The translations under genes were made by a program, and so were the position numbers. DNA of 64,000 nt, from NCBI GenBank assembly GCA_905215385.1, contig CAJMPY010000010.1, forward strand, positions 1 through 64,000. The letters are read 5' to 3'. This DNA comes from an uncultured bacterium (GTDB taxonomy: Bacteria > Actinomycetota > Coriobacteriia > Coriobacteriales > Coriobacteriaceae). Below, piece by piece: positions 25,639 to 35,395 of this stretch. Under the pieces are notes generated by a model. It was not told the origin of the DNA, did not search any database, and worked only from the letters and a program-made list of their open reading frames with translations. Each line of letters begins with the position of its first letter. The first letter of the stretch is position 1.

Positions 25639-26468
25639 GCAAGCACTCCACCTCCGCACTCACCATGCGCGATGCGCTCTACGAGGCTCCCGGCCCCAAG
25701 ATGCGCGCCAAGATTCGCATCGGCACCGCCATCTCGCTTGTTGCTGTCGCCGCGCTCGCCATCCTGGTACTGCAGCGCTTTTATGTGACCGGTCAGCTTT
25801 CGGTCCACTATTGGTATTTCTTTACGCACCTCACCACCTGGAAGTTCTTGCTTGCCGGCTTTGAGGGCACTGTTAAAGTCGCACTCACCGCTGGCGCCAT
25901 CGCACTGGTGCTGGGCTTAGCCCTTATGCTCGGCCGCACCAGCGACATTAAGCCGCTCCAGCTGGTTTGCCGCGTGCTCACCGATTTCTTCCGCGGCGTA
26001 CCGAGCCTGCTGTTCATCTACTTCTTCTTTTTGGTGCTGCCCCAGTACAAGATCGCACTGCCGTCGTTTTGGATGCTCACGCTGCCTGTCGCGCTCGCTG
26101 CGGCCGGCGTGCTGGCCGAGATCTTCCGCGCCGGCGTCAACGCCGTGCCGCGCGGCCAGGTCGAAGCCGCCCAGGCACTCGGTCTCTCCAAGGCTAAAAT
26201 CACCTTTAAAATCGTATTGCCGCAGGCTATTCGGTTTATCATTCCGTCGTTGATTTCGCAGCTTGTGGTCGTAGTCAAAGACACCACCGTCGCCTATGTG
26301 GTGAGCTACCCCGACCTCATGCAAAATGCCCGCGTGCTCATTACCAACTACGACGCCCTCGTGTCGGTCTACCTGGTTATCGCGGTCATCTACATCCTCA
26401 TCAACGTCGCGATTAACAAGGCCGCTGTCTACGTTTCGCACAAGACCGGCGCGGCCATCATCCGCTAA
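25635..26468 (+). CDS. Amino-acid ABC transporter permease, second subunit
   Basis: Second HisMQ-type permease (277 aa), longer at the N-terminus by a cytoplasmic tail of about 30 residues before the first helix. Family signatures are GFEGTVKVALTAGAIALVLG, FFRGVPSLLFIYFFFLVLPQ and the EAA loop GQVEAAQALGLSKAKITFKI followed by VLPQAIR. The start overlaps the stop of the preceding permease (ATGA). Comparable to GluD/GltK-type partners. Confidence 0.9.
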   Translation: MSKHSTSALTMRDALYEAPGPKMRAKIRIGTAISLVAVAALAILVLQRFYVTGQLSVHYWYFFTHLTTWKFLLAGFEGTVKVALTAGAIALVLGLALMLGRTSDIKPLQLVCRVLTDFFRGVPSLLFIYFFFLVLPQYKIALPSFWMLTLPVALAAAGVLAEIFRAGVNAVPRGQVEAAQALGLSKAKITFKIVLPQAIRFIIPSLISQLVVVVKDTTVAYVVSYPDLMQNARVLITNYDALVSVYLVIAVIYILINVAINKAAVYVSHKTGAAIIR

Positions 26469-26504
26469 CGCTTTACCATTTCGAGTCATAAGGAGCCGAG
26501 CACC

Positions 26505-27269
<765 letters not shown>

Positions 27270-27321
27270 CCCAATTGCCATATCTGCTCGCCATGACCAT
27301 CCAAACTCGAAAGCAACACCT

Positions 27322-28131
27322 ATGATCGGAACTCACACTTCATCGTCATACACCCCGCACGTCGACGTCGATCCCGCCGACCGCCCGCTCATCCTCGTCG
27401 CACCGCGCTGGGAAGAGGCGAAGCCGTTTTTAAGCGAGACGCTCTCCCCCAACGAGGAAATTGCGAGCGTCTTTGTCGACGCCATTCTTGCCGCCGGCGG
27501 TCTGCCGCTGCAGATGTCCATTACTGAAGACGTCGACGTTATCCGTCATTACGTGGAAATCGCTGACGGTATCGCCATTCCCGGCGGCCCCGATGTCAAT
27601 CCCAAACGTTGGGGCGATGATCGACCCTACGACCCCACCCTCTGCTGCGAGATCCGCGATAGTTTTGAGTTTAAGCTGGTTAGCGAGGTGCTTCGCGCCA
27701 AGAAGCCGCTCTTTACCACCTGCCGCGGCACGCAGCTGCTCAATGTCGCCACCGGCGGCACCCTGTGCATGGACGTGCCGAGCCTGGGCGCGCGCGAGGG
27801 CCGCACGCAGTGGCGCCATACCCACGTGCTCAACGACCCTGTGCATCCCGTCGAGGTCGTGCCGGGCTCGCTGCTGGAGCGCGCGGTTGGCGGGCACAGG
27901 CTCATCCAGACCAACTCGGCACATCACTGCTGCGTCGACCGCCTGGGCAAGAGCACGCGCCTGGTCGCCAAGGCAACCGACGGCGTTCCCGAGTGCATCG
28001 AGGTCGAAGGCCAGCCGTTCTGCTTGGGCGTGCAATGGCATCCCGAGTACACGTGGAAGACGCTCGAAACCGACTTTAACCTGTGGAAGTCGTTTGTCGA
28101 AGCAGCGGCCAAGGTAAAGCAGGCCCGCTAG
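27322..28131 (+). CDS. Class I glutamine-amidotransferase-like hydrolase (peptidase C26)
   Basis: Gamma-glutamyl-gamma-aminobutyrate hydrolase (PuuD)-like enzyme, 269 aa. Visible catalytic residues: Cys in FTTCRGTQLLN, and His-x-Glu in GVQWHPEY near residue 233-237. DGIAIPGGPDVNPKRWGDD and HHCCVDRLG are also characteristic of the C26 group. The start ATG has no strong ribosome site. It follows the amino-acid importer by 52 bp and could be co-transcribed, suggesting cleavage of an imported gamma-glutamyl compound; this is inference. A terminator shared with the convergent operon follows. Confidence 0.87.
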   Translation: MIGTHTSSSYTPHVDVDPADRPLILVAPRWEEAKPFLSETLSPNEEIASVFVDAILAAGGLPLQMSITEDVDVIRHYVEIADGIAIPGGPDVNPKRWGDDRPYDPTLCCEIRDSFEFKLVSEVLRAKKPLFTTCRGTQLLNVATGGTLCMDVPSLGAREGRTQWRHTHVLNDPVHPVEVVPGSLLERAVGGHRLIQTNSAHHCCVDRLGKSTRLVAKATDGVPECIEVEGQPFCLGVQWHPEYTWKTLETDFNLWKSFVEAAAKVKQAR

Positions 28132-28165
28132 CTCGCGAACCACTCAGGTTAAAGCCTCCTAAGCC

Positions 28166-28201
28166 GGGGGGGGCGGACACCAGCTACGGTGCCCGCCCCC
28201 C
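28166..28201. terminator. GC-rich terminator between convergent operons
   Basis: GGGGGGCGGACACC pairs with GGTGCCCGCCCCCC (one mismatch). TGTATTTG follows on the plus strand. Confidence 0.7.
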
Positions 28202-28241
28202 TGTATTTGATATGCTCGGTATGATTATCCCTCACAAACAA

Positions 28242-29060
28242 TCAGAGAAATCTCGACCGCAATCGGTCGACAGTAAAGCAAATGATAAAAACGCTTGCTA
28301 CGTTTATGAGGCAGTCAATTAAAATCGAGATGCATTGACCATTCCCCAACGGGGTCACGCCGCAAATCCACATGAGCATCGAGGCTGGAAGCGGAAGCAT
28401 GGAATTGGCCCCGATCTGTATGTAGATCGCTACGACGTTGACAAGCAACAGCATGCCAATCGGACCGAAGCCGGACCCAAAATAGGAAACAACGATTACG
28501 CAAGAAACCACGTATGCAAGGCAGGCAGCGGCAGCAAGAACAAGTCGATAGCAAAATACATGCAGGTTGAAATACTGCTGAGCATCCGAAACAATTGCGC
28601 AGTTAAGACAGTACAAAACGACACTCGACAGGACAAACGCGCCCAAAAGGGCAAAAGAAGATAGCACCACTCGCGCAACGATAGCGCACACACGCTTCCC
28701 TCCCCGAGCCTCCGACAACCCCCACGGTTCCTCGACAAAGCCCGAACTGACAAAGCGCGGCACAATGCAAGCCGCGATGAACGGAAAGAACAATGCATGG
28801 GCCAACGGGGCTACGTTGAACAGCAGACCGCGAAAAACCTCTGCATTGCCAAATAGAAGGACATCCTCCGCCGATAGCCGAAGCGTCGGGTCTGGGAAAA
28901 AACCCAAGAAACTGTTCTCACGGAGGCTACAGAACCACATCGGGAAAGAATTAAGCTGCAATATCACCATGTACGCATAAATTACCAGGATTAAGGCGTA
29001 CGCCCATTTGCTCACATGCTTCAATTCTGACTGGAGAAGTCTTTTAATCTGACGAGCCAT
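28242..29060 (-). CDS. ABC-2-like membrane protein, second of a pair
   Basis: Polytopic membrane protein (about 272 aa) with six hydrophobic segments: near residues 20-40, 90-110, 130-155, 180-205, 210-235 and 245-265. No sequence motif beyond the ABC-2/LanE-LanG style of alternating helices and short loops. The ATG at 29060 has GGGGGTG at good spacing; an ATG three codons earlier is less likely. It overlaps the 3' end of the preceding permease gene by 17 bp, so translation is coupled. It is the last gene of an ATPase-permease-permease operon resembling lantibiotic-immunity or bacitracin-type exporters. Confidence 0.7.
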   Translation of the reverse strand: MARQIKRLLQSELKHVSKWAYALILVIYAYMVILQLNSFPMWFCSLRENSFLGFFPDPTLRLSAEDVLLFGNAEVFRGLLFNVAPLAHALFFPFIAACIVPRFVSSGFVEEPWGLSEARGGKRVCAIVARVVLSSFALLGAFVLSSVVLYCLNCAIVSDAQQYFNLHVFCYRLVLAAAACLAYVVSCVIVVSYFGSGFGPIGMLLLVNVVAIYIQIGANSMLPLPASMLMWICGVTPLGNGQCISILIDCLINVASVFIICFTVDRLRSRFL

Positions 29061-29868
29061 TGAGCACACCCCCAGCGCGAAAGCTCAAGAGAGCGTAAAT
29101 CAATACCGATAGACAGCTGGCTGCCACGCCATATCCCAGAAGCGTCAGCTGCCCCATATCGCTATACCCAAGGGCACATCCGACTCCAAGGTACGGCCCC
29201 GGAAGGAAGAAGATCCATCGCAAGGATGGTATAGGTGCCTGAAGGAAGGCCCCGTAGAGCGTCAAGCTCATGACAAATCCGACTATCACCACGGCCCCAC
29301 TCAATACAGCGCTGCCCGTTATCCGATAGATGGTCACCGTCTCCAGCGCAACCGATATCACCAATACGGCGTTGACTATCATTGCAGGCAAAAATACAGT
29401 TAGTATGTTGTGCGAGTAGTTATGCCCTCCACGTATTATGGCTATTGCAAAAAGAAGAAGGCAAAGCGCGCTATACGCTGCGCCAATTATTAAAGCAGAC
29501 GAAAATGCATGGGCTAGAGCCCCATAAAAGCGGTTGAGACCTCTTGCCGAAGAAATTCGGTGCCCCTCTTTATAGCCATGCTCCTGTAAAAGCACCAAAC
29601 AAACGATGAGTGGAACGAACAGGGATGTACCGGCAAAAGCGCTGCGCGCAAGGGACTCATCAGGCGCAGAAGGATCGATTGCATTCCAGAGGAAACCAAT
29701 ATCCTCCCCACAAACGCCATAGCCAAAGGCGAGCAACGTTGTTCCGTTTTTTAGAAAGATGCCGAAGAGAAGGCCGAACGCCAGCATAAGCGCAAGACCA
29801 AACTTCGCCGGAAATATCCTGTGCAAACGCATCATATCTGCCTTTATGGGATGGATCGCCCGCTTCAT
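29044..29868 (-). CDS. ABC-2-like membrane protein, first of a pair
   Basis: Polytopic membrane protein (274 aa) with six helices, the first being FGLALMLAFGLLFGIFL after a basic N-terminus. RISSARGLNRFYGALAHAFS is the cytoplasmic loop before helix 3, as in ABC-2 exporters of the LanE/BcrB style. The start overlaps the stop of the ATPase gene by four bases (ATGA type). Lower GC than the chromosome average here. Together with its partner it should form the exporter channel; the substrate is unknown and no peptide precursor or modification gene is nearby. Confidence 0.7.
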   Translation of the reverse strand: MKRAIHPIKADMMRLHRIFPAKFGLALMLAFGLLFGIFLKNGTTLLAFGYGVCGEDIGFLWNAIDPSAPDESLARSAFAGTSLFVPLIVCLVLLQEHGYKEGHRISSARGLNRFYGALAHAFSSALIIGAAYSALCLLLFAIAIIRGGHNYSHNILTVFLPAMIVNAVLVISVALETVTIYRITGSAVLSGAVVIVGFVMSLTLYGAFLQAPIPSLRWIFFLPGPYLGVGCALGYSDMGQLTLLGYGVAASCLSVLIYALLSFRAGGVLNGSSD

Positions 29869-30590
29869 AGCGAGACCGCCTTCATCAAGCGCCTGTAATA
29901 CTCTTTTAGGGATGGCGCCTCATCCCTTATGACGTCCATCGATTCCTTTTTTAGCAGTTCACCGTCATGAAGAAACAGGCAGCTTGTTGCAACCGATGCC
30001 AGCTCATCCAAGTCGTGGCTAGAGATAAGCATGGTTTTGCCCTGCTCCCGATTCAATCGACCGATAAGGGCCCATATACTCTCGATGCCCAACGGATCCA
30101 ATCCATTTGCCGGCTCATCGAAAATTAGTACGTCGGTGTCGCCCAATAAAGCCGTAGCTATATCCAGTCGCCGTTTCATTCCCAGAGAAAAACTGCTCAC
30201 GCTCTTTTTCTCATCGACGTCCAGCCCGACTAGGCCCAAGACGCGAGGAACCTCACGTTTCTCATCGAGTCCCCATTCCGCACATCGGATCCGAAGATTC
30301 TCAGCCGCACTGAGGGATTGGTATGCTCCGCAGGAATCTGGCACATAGCCGACACGCGTCCGCATCAAGCTCAGCTCTTTTTTCGACTTGCCTCCAAAGA
30401 GCTCCACGCTCCCCGACGATGGCTCACAGAGGCCCAGCACTATTTTAATAAGCGTGCTTTTGCCCGCCCCGTTTGCACCAACAAGGGCGCAAAGCTCAGA
30501 CTGATCCACCTCGAAGGAAACGTCATGCAAAACGCGGCGCCTCCCATAGCGCTTTGACACCCTTGATAGCCTTATCGTCGATGCGTTCAT
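29865..30590 (-). CDS. ABC transporter ATPase, LanF/BcrA-like
   Basis: ATPase of about 241 residues. Walker A is GANGAGKST, the signature is FSLGMKRRLDIA (LSLGM-type, typical of BcrA/LanF/drug exporters), Walker B is LIFDEPANGLDP, and the H-loop is LISSHDLDELAS. C-terminal tail SLKEYYRRLMKAVS fits the exporter type. The ATG at 30590 follows GGGAGG and is preferred to the in-frame start 12 codons upstream. First gene of a tightly overlapped three-gene operon. Confidence 0.87.
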   Translation of the reverse strand: MNASTIRLSRVSKRYGRRRVLHDVSFEVDQSELCALVGANGAGKSTLIKIVLGLCEPSSGSVELFGGKSKKELSLMRTRVGYVPDSCGAYQSLSAAENLRIRCAEWGLDEKREVPRVLGLVGLDVDEKKSVSSFSLGMKRRLDIATALLGDTDVLIFDEPANGLDPLGIESIWALIGRLNREQGKTMLISSHDLDELASVATSCLFLHDGELLKKESMDVIRDEAPSLKEYYRRLMKAVSL

Positions 30591-30694
30591 TGGCCTCCCG
30601 TTCCGCTTGATAGCAAAACCGCTCATATCGTTCCTTCTTTACTTTATCGTTTTCCATAGTTGTTATTGTTTTTCGATAACTCATATTTGCCAAG

Positions 30695-30730
30695 ATAATC
30701 TAAAAGAAAGAACCCGTGTTAGACACGGGT
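30695..30730 (-). terminator. Terminator of the XRE regulator gene
   Basis: ACCCGTG-ttaga-CACGGGT hairpin (30712-30730), followed on the minus strand by TTCTTTCTTTTAG. Confidence 0.8.
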
Positions 30731-30770
30731 CCCTTCACGCTGATATTTCGTTTTAGTTGTTCGCCTTAAG

Positions 30771-31100
30771 CTACTCGTCGCTCAAATCGACAGCAAAGAC
30801 TGATGTCGGAAGCGACGCCTCATTGCCTCCGCCGTCCCGCATCTGCCTCACAACGTTTTTTGCACGCTCAACAATAAGCTCCTCAAGCTCTTTCTCACTC
30901 ACGCGCTGAATAATATCTCCCGGTTGACAATCAAGCTCATCACAGATATCGAGGAGCGTCTTTAGGCGAATAGCTTTTATCTTTCCGTTTCTAAGCTTTG
31001 AAATATTAGCCGGAGTATGCCCCGTCGCCCGAATCAGATCAGCACTGGTCTTTCCGGTCTTAAGCAGCTGCGTCTCAAGCTCGATGATGAGATAGCTCAT
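30771..31100 (-). CDS. XRE/Cro-type regulator (YozG-like)
   Basis: Small DNA-binding protein (109 aa). The helix-turn-helix spans residues about 16-65: TSADLIRATGHTPANISKLR then LLDICDELDCQPGDIIQ, the arrangement of the HTH_26/YozG group. The C-terminal 40 residues are acidic and polar and may be a dimer or partner segment. GGAGGA precedes the ATG. It lies 8 bp after the DUF2975 gene on the same strand, a pairing seen in many Gram-positive genomes. Confidence 0.85.
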   Translation of the reverse strand: MSYLIIELETQLLKTGKTSADLIRATGHTPANISKLRNGKIKAIRLKTLLDICDELDCQPGDIIQRVSEKELEELIVERAKNVVRQMRDGGGNEASLPTSVFAVDLSDE

Positions 31101-31108
31101 GTTTCCTC

Positions 31109-31669
31109 CTACACAAGCTCGTCAGACTGCTCTTGGAGCAGCGAGGCATAACTCCAGATCGCCGAGATAAATAAACAGACAACTGCGCCGATAAACGACC
31201 CCGCATCAAAGGTAGCGCCTTGGCAAATCTCAATAACGAAGGAATGAGGCACGATGTAAAGCTCCAGTCCGCCAATGGTGAGATTGACCGATCCATAGGC
31301 ACCAACAAGCGAAACCGCGGCGTTAACAGCAAAGGCAAGCGCGAGAACACGGATAAGCCGCACATGCGTCTTGGTAAAGGGCGAGACGCCTCGCGAGATG
31401 TTACGGCTGATCCCGCACAGAACGACAAGCGAAATACCCATAACAAGCGCCATGCACAGTCCGCTTGGGATAACGATGCACCCGCCATCGAGAAGCGTCA
31501 CGACACCGAAAGAATCGACAGAAGCAACGTTTGCAACCGCATACCAGATCACGTAAACAACCAACGCGGCAAAAGCGACGAGCATCCCTGCAAAAACGGC
31601 TGCCATGCAAAAACCGAGCTTCCTGATATTTTCGCCCGCCTTGGCCATACGCTGAACGCTGTTGGACAT
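31109..31669 (-). CDS. DUF2975 membrane protein
   Basis: Membrane protein of about 186 residues with four helices (near residues 18-45, 65-85, 115-135 and 158-180). The cytoplasmic loop GISRNISRGVSPFTKTHVRL with RL...LA is the characteristic DUF2975 segment. The ATG at 31669 has GAGGGTGAG before it; upstream in-frame codons to 31768 have none. Forms a two-gene operon with the XRE regulator, whose activity it may control; the pair's role is not established. Confidence 0.83.
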   Translation of the reverse strand: MSNSVQRMAKAGENIRKLGFCMAAVFAGMLVAFAALVVYVIWYAVANVASVDSFGVVTLLDGGCIVIPSGLCMALVMGISLVVLCGISRNISRGVSPFTKTHVRLIRVLALAFAVNAAVSLVGAYGSVNLTIGGLELYIVPHSFVIEICQGATFDAGSFIGAVVCLFISAIWSYASLLQEQSDELV

Positions 31670-31811
31670 ACACTCACCCTCATCGACTCTATCGTTATTC
31701 GAACGGTTTATCGAACAACGATATGGATTGCATGCGGAAAGCCCCGACAGTGTGCATAGGCAATTCACTAATCAGAAGAGGTGAGCGTGGATTTTTGGAC
31801 ACGTATCGAAC

Positions 31812-31875
31812 GAGCGTGGATAATCTCCCACTTTGAGGCCGCCACCGGGCCTAAAACGGGAGATTATCCACGCTC
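31812..31875. repeat. Perfect 18-bp inverted repeat downstream of the Hpt gene
   Basis: GAGCGTGGATAATCTCCC (31812-31829) is an exact complement of 31858-31875. The loop holds a smaller GC hairpin (AGGCC...GGGCCT). The word GAGCGTGGAT also occurs in the same orientation at 31784. It ends 24 bp after the Hpt stop codon; no T-run on either side. Confidence 0.8.
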
Positions 31876-31899
31876 ATAGTCATCAAGGCTCACAGCCTC

Positions 31900-32256
31900 T
31901 TACTCGGCCGCCTCGCGCAGAGCCGACATCGTAGCCGCATATTGCTGCTGCAACGCATGCATCCCCTCGCGGGCGCCGTCAACGGCATCAGCGCCGCGCA
32001 GCGCTTCGGTTACCACGACCGCCGGCTCGTACAGATTATCGAATCCCAGGTTCTGGCTCACGCCCTTGAGCGTGTGCGCTGCCATAAACGCACTCTCGGC
32101 GTCTCCTGCCGCCATGGCAGCCTCCAGCTTGTCCATGCTCTCGTCATCCAAAAACTTGAGGGCAAAGCGGGCAAGCATTTCCCCGCCCATCAGCCGAGCG
32201 CACGCGTCGTCATAATTAGCGCCGATCTTCTCATACGCCTCACGCATGGAAATCAT
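31900..32256 (-). CDS. Hpt (histidine phosphotransfer) domain protein
   Basis: Stand-alone Hpt module of 118 residues. The phosphoacceptor motif is FMAAHTLKGVSQNLG (His about 61), embedded in a four-helix arrangement (ARFALKFLDDESMDKLEAA before, YEPAVVVTEALR after). It starts 24 bp after the stop of the receiver/HD-GYP gene, with AAAGGAG before the ATG, so it is in the same operon and probably exchanges phosphate with that receiver domain. No histidine kinase gene is visible in the window. Confidence 0.88.
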   Translation of the reverse strand: MISMREAYEKIGANYDDACARLMGGEMLARFALKFLDDESMDKLEAAMAAGDAESAFMAAHTLKGVSQNLGFDNLYEPAVVVTEALRGADAVDGAREGMHALQQQYAATMSALREAAE

Positions 32257-32280
32257 GGATTAAAAACTCCTTTGGTCAAA

Positions 32281-34161
32281 CTAAATCGTGGGAAACGCGA
32301 CGACGTCGGCGGGGCGTGCCAACGTCTCGGCAATTTGGTCTTGCACCTCGAGCAGGCAATCGAGCAGCAGCGGGTTAAAGGTGCCGCACTTACCGTCCAG
32401 GATCATCTGGATCGCCTCCTCGTGCGGGATAGCGTCCTTGTACACGCGCACGCTCGTCAGTGCATCGTACACGTCAGCCACCGAAACCACCTGCGCGGCG
32501 ATGGGAATTTCGTCGCCCTTAAGGCCATCGGGATAACCCTTGCCGTCCCAGCGCTCGTGATGCCAACGCGCAATCTGGTACGCATATTCCATAAGCGCAT
32601 TGCCGGCGTGATGGCTGCCCAGCTCGAGCAGCATGTTGGCGCCAATCGTGGTATGCGTCTTCATAATCTCGAATTCCTCGGGCGTGAGGCGCCCGGGCTT
32701 GTTGAGGATCGCATCGTCAATCGACATCTTGCCGATATCGTGCAGCGCCGAAGCCAGGGCGATCGTGGAGCGTTCCTCATTGTCGAGGGAGATCGTGCCG
32801 CTACGCTGGACCAGATAGCCAAGCAGCAGCTCGGTCAGCTTTTCGATGTTCGTAACGTGCCTACCGCTCTCGCCGTTGCGAAGCTCCATGACGCCGGCCA
32901 TGATGTCGATGAGCATGCGACTGTTCTTGACGCGCTCGTTGTACTGTTGGGACAGCAGGTTCGTCAGGCGGCGCTGTTTGGCGTACAGGCGGATGGTGTT
33001 GCTTACGCGGCGGCGCACGACACGGGAGTCAAACGGGCGGTTGATATAGTCCGAGGCGCCCAGCTCGTACGCGCGCAGAACCGCATCATCGGAATCTTCG
33101 CTCGAAATCATGATGACAGGCAGATTATCGATACCCGATCGGCGCGACAGATCGGCCAGCACCTCAAAGCCGCTTATGCCCGGCATCACAATGTCCAGCA
33201 GCACGAGCGACAACTCATCGCCATAGCGGTCGACCATGTCGAGCGCCGCACGACCGTTATCGGCCTCGAGGATGCAATGCTCGTCCTTGAGCATCTCGCT
33301 GAGAATGGCTCGGTTCATCTCGGAGTCATCGGCGATAAGCACCAAAGGCTTTTCGCTTTGGAAGGCCTCGATGGAATCGGCATCGGTCACGACCGTACCG
33401 GCTTTTGCCTTAGCGCGGCTCAGTAACTGAGCAGCGCGGCCAACGCCCTCATCGACCGTCTCGCCATGAATGCGAACGCCACCAACACATGCCGTCAAGC
33501 TCACGTACTCATGGCCCGGAATAATCGTGGAATGAACGGCATCGGACACCTGATGCAGGCGACGGGTGAAGTCATCGGAGGGAATATTGGGCATGACAAC
33601 CACAAACTTGTCGCAGCCATAGCGCACAAGCTCGTCAGTCGAACGGATTCCGCTGCGTATGGCTGTCGCCACAGCACCGAGCGCAAGGTCGCCGGCATGA
33701 CGGCCACACGTATCGTTGAAGACCCTAAAATCATCAAGGTCGATCACCGCAACGCCGGCATTCACGCGGGTGCTACGGAGCTTTTCCTCGTAATATCGGC
33801 GATTGCGCACATTCGTCAGCACGTCGGTGTAGACAAGGTCCTCTTCTGCGGCCTCTTGCTCATCGATCGGACGCACCATCAGCAAGACGTGAGGCTCGCC
33901 CTCGACCTTCAAAGGGCGTAGACGGGCGCGGTACTCAGTGCCATCATTGAGCAGTTGCTCCGACACCTCATCGGAGTCTGCCAAAGCCTCAAGACTTGAC
34001 TGACGCAGACAAGGACACCGATCACCGGCGAGCAGGCAGTTAGGCTCACTCTTAATCTGATCGGCCGACAGCAAACGCACCACGGGGTAGGTCTTCGCGA
34101 CACGGGCGACCTCGGCGGCAGCCTCCTCGTCGGTTAGATTGACCTCGTGATTATTGAGCAT
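32281..34161 (-). CDS. PAS-GGDEF-receiver-HD-GYP signalling protein
   Basis: Cytoplasmic multidomain protein (626 aa). Order: PAS-like sensor (about 1-110), GGDEF domain (about 115-270), CheY-like receiver (about 295-415, acceptor in LVLLDIVMPGISGFEVL), and HD-GYP phosphodiesterase (about 430-620) with ALHDIGKMSIDD and HHERWDGKGYPDGLKGDE. The GGDEF signature reads RYGCDKF instead of RYGGDEF, so it should not make cyclic-di-GMP and may serve as a GTP sensor. The HD-GYP site looks intact, so degradation of cyclic-di-GMP is predicted. AAAGGG precedes the ATG at 34161; the frame opens 33 codons earlier. Operon with the downstream Hpt gene. Confidence 0.88.
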   Translation of the reverse strand: MLNNHEVNLTDEEAAAEVARVAKTYPVVRLLSADQIKSEPNCLLAGDRCPCLRQSSLEALADSDEVSEQLLNDGTEYRARLRPLKVEGEPHVLLMVRPIDEQEAAEEDLVYTDVLTNVRNRRYYEEKLRSTRVNAGVAVIDLDDFRVFNDTCGRHAGDLALGAVATAIRSGIRSTDELVRYGCDKFVVVMPNIPSDDFTRRLHQVSDAVHSTIIPGHEYVSLTACVGGVRIHGETVDEGVGRAAQLLSRAKAKAGTVVTDADSIEAFQSEKPLVLIADDSEMNRAILSEMLKDEHCILEADNGRAALDMVDRYGDELSLVLLDIVMPGISGFEVLADLSRRSGIDNLPVIMISSEDSDDAVLRAYELGASDYINRPFDSRVVRRRVSNTIRLYAKQRRLTNLLSQQYNERVKNSRMLIDIMAGVMELRNGESGRHVTNIEKLTELLLGYLVQRSGTISLDNEERSTIALASALHDIGKMSIDDAILNKPGRLTPEEFEIMKTHTTIGANMLLELGSHHAGNALMEYAYQIARWHHERWDGKGYPDGLKGDEIPIAAQVVSVADVYDALTSVRVYKDAIPHEEAIQMILDGKCGTFNPLLLDCLLEVQDQIAETLARPADVVAFPTI

Positions 34162-34372
34162 ATGGGGCCCTTTCGATAGTTTCGCATGGTAGCGGTGGGT
34201 TCCAAATGTTACAAGGGTAACACCTTGCCGATGCAGGTAAGCACGTGAATGCTGCCACATTCTTATGAGTTGGCAGACGGCGCGATTGAAGCCGCAGACG
34301 CGAGGTTTTGAGCACGTTTGTTAATACGGCCGAAACGTTTGCGGATGAAGCCTGCTTTGGCTATTGCGGATG

Positions 34373-35170
34373 CTAGAGCCCCAGGATGCCACGGACAGCC
34401 CGGGCAGCCGCTGCCGGGCGATCGCGCAGACCGTTATGCGCGCCCGGGATCGTCACGAGAGGGCAATCGAGATATTCGGCAGCCGCTCGCGTGCCAGCCT
34501 CGCGGGGCGTGCCAATCGAGAGCTCGCCTAGGAGCACGGCGGCCACCGTTTTCGACGCGCGAACGCTATCCCAATCGGGAACGCAGGTCATAGTAATCCC
34601 GTATTCGTTTGCCATGAAACTGCGGCCGTTGCGCAGGGCATGCTTGGCTTCTGCCTCGGTCGTTCCAGGAGCCTCGGGGTCCAAGTCGCCGAGGGCTCCC
34701 AAGAAAAGCCGGAGCGCCCTTGAAACCTTTCCAGCCGCAATCATATCGAGCAAAACCGGAGCTGCGCCCATGCCGACGCCTTCGGCCGACACAGCCGGCT
34801 CATGCAGAATCGCACGGGCGACGAGATGGGGTTCAGTGCGAAGAAGCTCCAGCGCCACCAACGTACCGGCGCTGTGCGCAAGCACATTTGTCGGAGCGCC
34901 AACGTGTTCGATCACGGCCTGCAGGTCGGCGGCCTGAGCGGCAAGATCATAGCTGCCGTCTGCCGCTTCGCTGCTGCCACCGCAGCCGCGGCGGTCGTAG
35001 GCAATTACGCGGTAGTTGCGGCTGAGCTCACAAGCGATACCGTCAAAAAATGTGCCGTCGACACAAGCGCCGTGCACGCACACCAAGGCAGGAGCATCAG
35101 GCGACACATCCGGGCCGACATATTCGCGACAGGCGATCGTGGTGCCCGCATTCTCGACCGTAAAATCCAT
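34373..35170 (-). CDS. Alpha/beta hydrolase
   Basis: Soluble hydrolase of 265 residues. ALVCVHGACVDGTFFDG is the oxyanion HG loop, VIAYDRRGCGGSS is the strand-4 motif, NVLAHSAGTLVALELL has the nucleophile elbow (A-H-S-A-G), and the catalytic His is in TIPGAHNGLRDRP near the C-terminus. Resembles esterases/haloperoxidase-like hydrolases of the Abhydrolase_6 type. Monocistronic between divergent and unrelated neighbours. Substrate unknown. Confidence 0.85.
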   Translation of the reverse strand: MDFTVENAGTTIACREYVGPDVSPDAPALVCVHGACVDGTFFDGIACELSRNYRVIAYDRRGCGGSSEAADGSYDLAAQAADLQAVIEHVGAPTNVLAHSAGTLVALELLRTEPHLVARAILHEPAVSAEGVGMGAAPVLLDMIAAGKVSRALRLFLGALGDLDPEAPGTTEAEAKHALRNGRSFMANEYGITMTCVPDWDSVRASKTVAAVLLGELSIGTPREAGTRAAAEYLDCPLVTIPGAHNGLRDRPAAAARAVRGILGL

Positions 35171-35395
35171 GTTGTGCCCCCGTCATCAATGCTCATCCAG
35201 TTGCACGTCAGTGAGGTTGGATAGACCCGCATTGCCTTACACCTTGTTAACAGATTAACTTTACCCGACCCGAGGCTTTTCATGGCACGGCATCATGAGC
35301 GACGTGAAAAAACGAAACTTGTAAAGCAAGAGCCCACACCTTGCTTTGGAGCCGATGCTATGCTTAGGCACAATTGTCTTGAGGAGCATATGCCT

